From Gammaproteobacteria bacterium (GTDB lineage Bacteria; Pseudomonadota; Gammaproteobacteria; Steroidobacterales; Steroidobacteraceae), in the NCBI GenBank assembly GCA_030830595.1, contig JAURMS010000039.1:1-17111 (forward strand): 17,111 nucleotides of DNA, read 5' to 3'. Made by a program: the position numbers and the translations under genes. Below the pieces are notes generated by a model that searched no databases, had not been told where the DNA came from, and saw nothing but the letters and a program-made list of their open reading frames with translations. This document shows positions 14,916-17,111 of the stretch, piece after piece; position 1 is the first letter of the stretch, and every line of letters starts with the position of its first letter.

Positions 14916-15992
14916 TCAGGTCACGAAGCCTTCCCAGCGGCGCATGTACTGGATCATGTCAGGGCCCAAGCCCTCATCGCGCAGGTAGGCTTCGGTCACC
15001 GGGGTGGCGATCGCCTGGAACTCCGGGTCCGCCAGCAGCCGGTTTGGGAAGTCGTGGTGCAGGACCGCCGCTCGGCCTATGAGCAGGAAATCGACGTCCG
15101 ACTGCAGGCAGCGGCGTGCGGCCTGGCCAGACAGGATGTTGCCCGCAGCCCCGAGCCGGACGTCGCCCCGGTCAAGCTCGGTGAACCATGACAGCAGGCT
15201 GCGGCCACGATGCGCCGTGTCCTCGGGTTCCTTGTCCACGTCCCAGAGCGACAGGTCCAGGAAGTCGATCAGTCCGCCACGCAGCAGGCGCGCGGCCAGC
15301 TCACGGATTTCCAGGAGTTCGAGCCCGAAGCGCTCCGGTGACAGCCTGCCGCCTAACACGAAGTCTTCGCCACAGGCCTGACGGATACCCTCGACCACCT
15401 CCATCAGCAGGCGTGCGCGATGGTCCCGCGTTCCGCCGTAATCGTCTTCGCGGCGATTGATGACGGGACTCAGGAACTGGCACAGCAGGTACCCATGGGC
15501 GCCGTGCACTTCCACCCCGTCGAAGCCGGCTCGCTGCGCGCGCTGCGCGGCGCTGATGAAATCGTCACGTACCTGCTGCACCTCGACGGAGGTCATCGCC
15601 CGCGCCCCGGTCTCCGCATCGTCGGAAGGACCCAGCGGCGTGCCGCCGATGAGCGCGCTCGGCGCGCGTATACCGGCGTGATGCAGCTGGGTGAGTGCCA
15701 GGCTGCCAGCCGCCTTGATGCCGGTTGCCAGTCGCGACAGCCCCGTCAGGTGCAGCTCGGAATAATTGCCGAGCTGACCCTTGAACCCGCGGCCCGCAGC
15801 CTGCACGTGGGAGGCGCAGGTCATGGTGGCGGCGAATCCGCCCTGGGCGCGCAGGGTCAGCCAGCGGTATTCGTCCTCCGACAGGGTGCCGTCGTCGTGG
15901 CTCTGGGTGTTGGTCAGCGGCGCCAGCACCAGCCGGTTGGCAAGGACGGTGCCCCGCCGCGGCAGCGGGAGCGGCTCAAACAGGGGATCCAC
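14916..15992 (-). CDS. NADH:flavin oxidoreductase, old yellow enzyme family
   Basis: A 358-residue FMN-dependent TIM-barrel oxidoreductase. Supporting motifs are LVLAPLTNTQSHDDG near the N-terminus, QLHHAG (102-107), GFDGVEVHGAHGYLLCQF (156-173, with H163 and H166 as probable substrate-binding residues), NRREDDYGG (179-187) and a late FMN-phosphate region LGAAGNILSG with DFLLIGRAAV. Family members reduce activated alkenes such as enones, nitro compounds or related electrophiles using NAD(P)H; the substrate here is unknown. No Fe-S cluster cysteines or C-terminal pyridine nucleotide domain are present, so it is the short type and not a 2,4-dienoyl-CoA reductase. The start is GTG at 15992, six bases after the pntB stop, with GAGGGG supplied by the end of pntB: clearly one operon. 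Confidence 0.92.
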   Translation of the reverse strand: MDPLFEPLPLPRRGTVLANRLVLAPLTNTQSHDDGTLSEDEYRWLTLRAQGGFAATMTCASHVQAAGRGFKGQLGNYSELHLTGLSRLATGIKAAGSLALTQLHHAGIRAPSALIGGTPLGPSDDAETGARAMTSVEVQQVRDDFISAAQRAQRAGFDGVEVHGAHGYLLCQFLSPVINRREDDYGGTRDHRARLLMEVVEGIRQACGEDFVLGGRLSPERFGLELLEIRELAARLLRGGLIDFLDLSLWDVDKEPEDTAHRGRSLLSWFTELDRGDVRLGAAGNILSGQAARRCLQSDVDFLLIGRAAVLHHDFPNRLLADPEFQAIATPVTEAYLRDEGLGPDMIQYMRRWEGFVT

Positions 15993-15998
15993 GCGCGC

Positions 15999-17111
15999 TC
16001 AGCCCCTCAGCGCCAGCAGGACCTCATCCAGCATCTTCTTGGCGTCGCCGAACAGCATCCGGTTGTTGTCCTTGTAGAACAGCGGATTGTCGACGCCGGC
16101 ATAACCCGAGGCCATCGAGCGCTTCATGACGATGCTGGTTCGAGACTTCCACACCTCAAGCACCGGCATGCCGGCAATGGGGCTGGTTGGGTCGTCCTGG
16201 GCGGCCGGGTTCACGATGTCGTTGGCGCCGATCACCATGGTGACGTCGGTGTCCGGGAAGTCGTCGTTGATTTCTTCCATTTCCAGCACGATGTCGTAGG
16301 GCACCTTTGCCTCGGCCAGCAGCACGTTCATGTGGCCCGGCATGCGACCGGCCACCGGATGGATGCCGAAGCGGACGTTGATGCCGGCCTCGCGCAGCAC
16401 CTTGGTGATCTCATAGACGGTGTGCTGTGCCTGCGCCACGGCCATGCCGTAGCCAGGCACGATGATGACGTTCTTCGAGCCCCGCAGCAGTTCGGCGGTC
16501 TCCGCGGCACTGATCGGGGTGACCTCGCCGGCCGGCGCCTCGCCGGCCGCGGTCGGCGCGCCCCCTGCAGTGCCGAAGCCACCGGCGATCACGCTCAGGA
16601 ACTGCCGGTTCATCGCCCTGCACATGATGTAGGAGAGGATCGCGCCCGAGGAGCCGACCAGTGCGCCAGTGACGATCAGCAGGTCGTTGGAGAGCATGAA
16701 GCCGGTTGCCGCCGCGGCCCAACCCGAGTAGCTGTTGAGCATCGAGACCACGACCGGCATGTCGGCACCGCCGATCGCCATGACCATGTGGATGCCGAAC
16801 AGCAGGGCGATGACGGTCATGATGATGAGCGGCGTCATGCCGGCCTCGACGCCGGCAGCGCCCACGAAGTCTGCCCCGAACCAGATCACGACCAGCAGGC
16901 CGGCCAGGTTCAGCCAGTGCCGGGCCGGCAGCAGCAGCGGCTTACCACCAATCTTGCCCGAGAGCTTGCCGAAGGCGATGACCGACCCGGAGAAGGTGAC
17001 CGCGCCGATCAGGATACCGAGGTAGATCTCGATCTCGTGGATCGCCTTCTCGGCGCCCTCGTAGGCCACCGAGGTATCGACATAGGAGGCGAAACCGACC
17101 AGGCAGGCGGC
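15999..17111 (-). CDS. pntB: NAD(P) transhydrogenase beta subunit PntB, 5' partial
   Basis: The frame stays open to the window edge; residues before the GTG at 17069 (LVGFASYVDTS) are still PntB-like, so the N-terminus lies outside. PntB forms the NADP-binding half of the proton-pumping transhydrogenase, which uses the membrane potential to make NADPH from NADH. Visible are the AYEGAEKAIHEIEIYLG segment, several transmembrane helices (IAFGKLSGKIGGKP, LLVVIWFGADFVG, MIVMTVIA-like runs and MLNSYSGWAAAATGF), and the soluble NADP domain with GYGMAVAQAQH, GIHPVAGRMPGHMNVLLAEA, VIGANDIVNPAAQ and GYAGVDNPLF. The C-terminus is intact. pntA genes would be expected just beyond the window. It heads a same-strand group with the flavin oxidoreductase and trxC. 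Confidence 0.97.
   Translation of the reverse strand, partial: AACLVGFASYVDTSVAYEGAEKAIHEIEIYLGILIGAVTFSGSVIAFGKLSGKIGGKPLLLPARHWLNLAGLLVVIWFGADFVGAAGVEAGMTPLIIMTVIALLFGIHMVMAIGGADMPVVVSMLNSYSGWAAAATGFMLSNDLLIVTGALVGSSGAILSYIMCRAMNRQFLSVIAGGFGTAGGAPTAAGEAPAGEVTPISAAETAELLRGSKNVIIVPGYGMAVAQAQHTVYEITKVLREAGINVRFGIHPVAGRMPGHMNVLLAEAKVPYDIVLEMEEINDDFPDTDVTMVIGANDIVNPAAQDDPTSPIAGMPVLEVWKSRTSIVMKRSMASGYAGVDNPLFYKDNNRMLFGDAKKMLDEVLLALRG

Noticed and set aside
14157..15191. A 344-codon plus-strand frame across the sulfotransferase end, trxC and the flavin oxidoreductase end
   Set aside because: It runs antisense to trxC, whose WCGPC and zinc motifs are unmistakable, and its translation has no domain.

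Overview
The window is a chromosomal segment of high GC content from a proteobacterium, most probably a gammaproteobacterium. The evidence is gene order: rsmB, a DUF4390 gene and ntrY-ntrX in a row, a priA-argS-SPOR order typical of the hslVU neighbourhood of gammaproteobacteria, and a pntB gene. I cannot fix the genus or order. Genes are packed tightly with stop/start overlaps. No non-coding stretch exceeds 300 bases; the longest is 169 bases (13339-13507). I saw no rRNA, tRNA, CRISPR array, insertion sequence or integrase.

Layout, left to right. (1) 1-5062, plus strand: the 3' part of rsmB (16S rRNA methyltransferase), a secreted DUF4390 protein, an NtrY-like membrane histidine kinase and an NtrX-like response regulator, all near-contiguous or overlapping. 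(2) 5072-10132, mostly minus strand: priA (replication restart helicase), argS and a SPOR-domain membrane protein. A small secreted four-EF-hand protein sits on the plus strand between argS and priA. (3) 10265-13338, plus strand: an ECF-type sigma factor, a small membrane protein that is probably its partner, and a 726-residue exported octaheme cytochrome c with HEAT-like and TPR repeats. (4) 13508-14386, plus strand: a sulfotransferase of visibly lower GC content, probably acquired. (5) 14415-17111, minus strand: transhydrogenase beta subunit (pntB, 5' end outside the window), an old-yellow-enzyme-family flavin oxidoreductase and thioredoxin 2 (trxC).

How they may work together. NtrY has all its kinase motifs. 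Its partner NtrX has a normal receiver and Fis-type DNA-binding domain, but its central AAA+ domain has lost nearly every residue needed for ATP hydrolysis and sigma-54 contact. This is the strongest unusual signal in the window: an apparent pseudo-AAA+ regulator that should act without sigma-54. The sigma factor, membrane protein and octaheme cytochrome look like one transcription unit, suggesting envelope-signal control of a respiratory or redox protein. The pntB, flavin oxidoreductase and trxC genes form a plausible NADPH-linked redox group.
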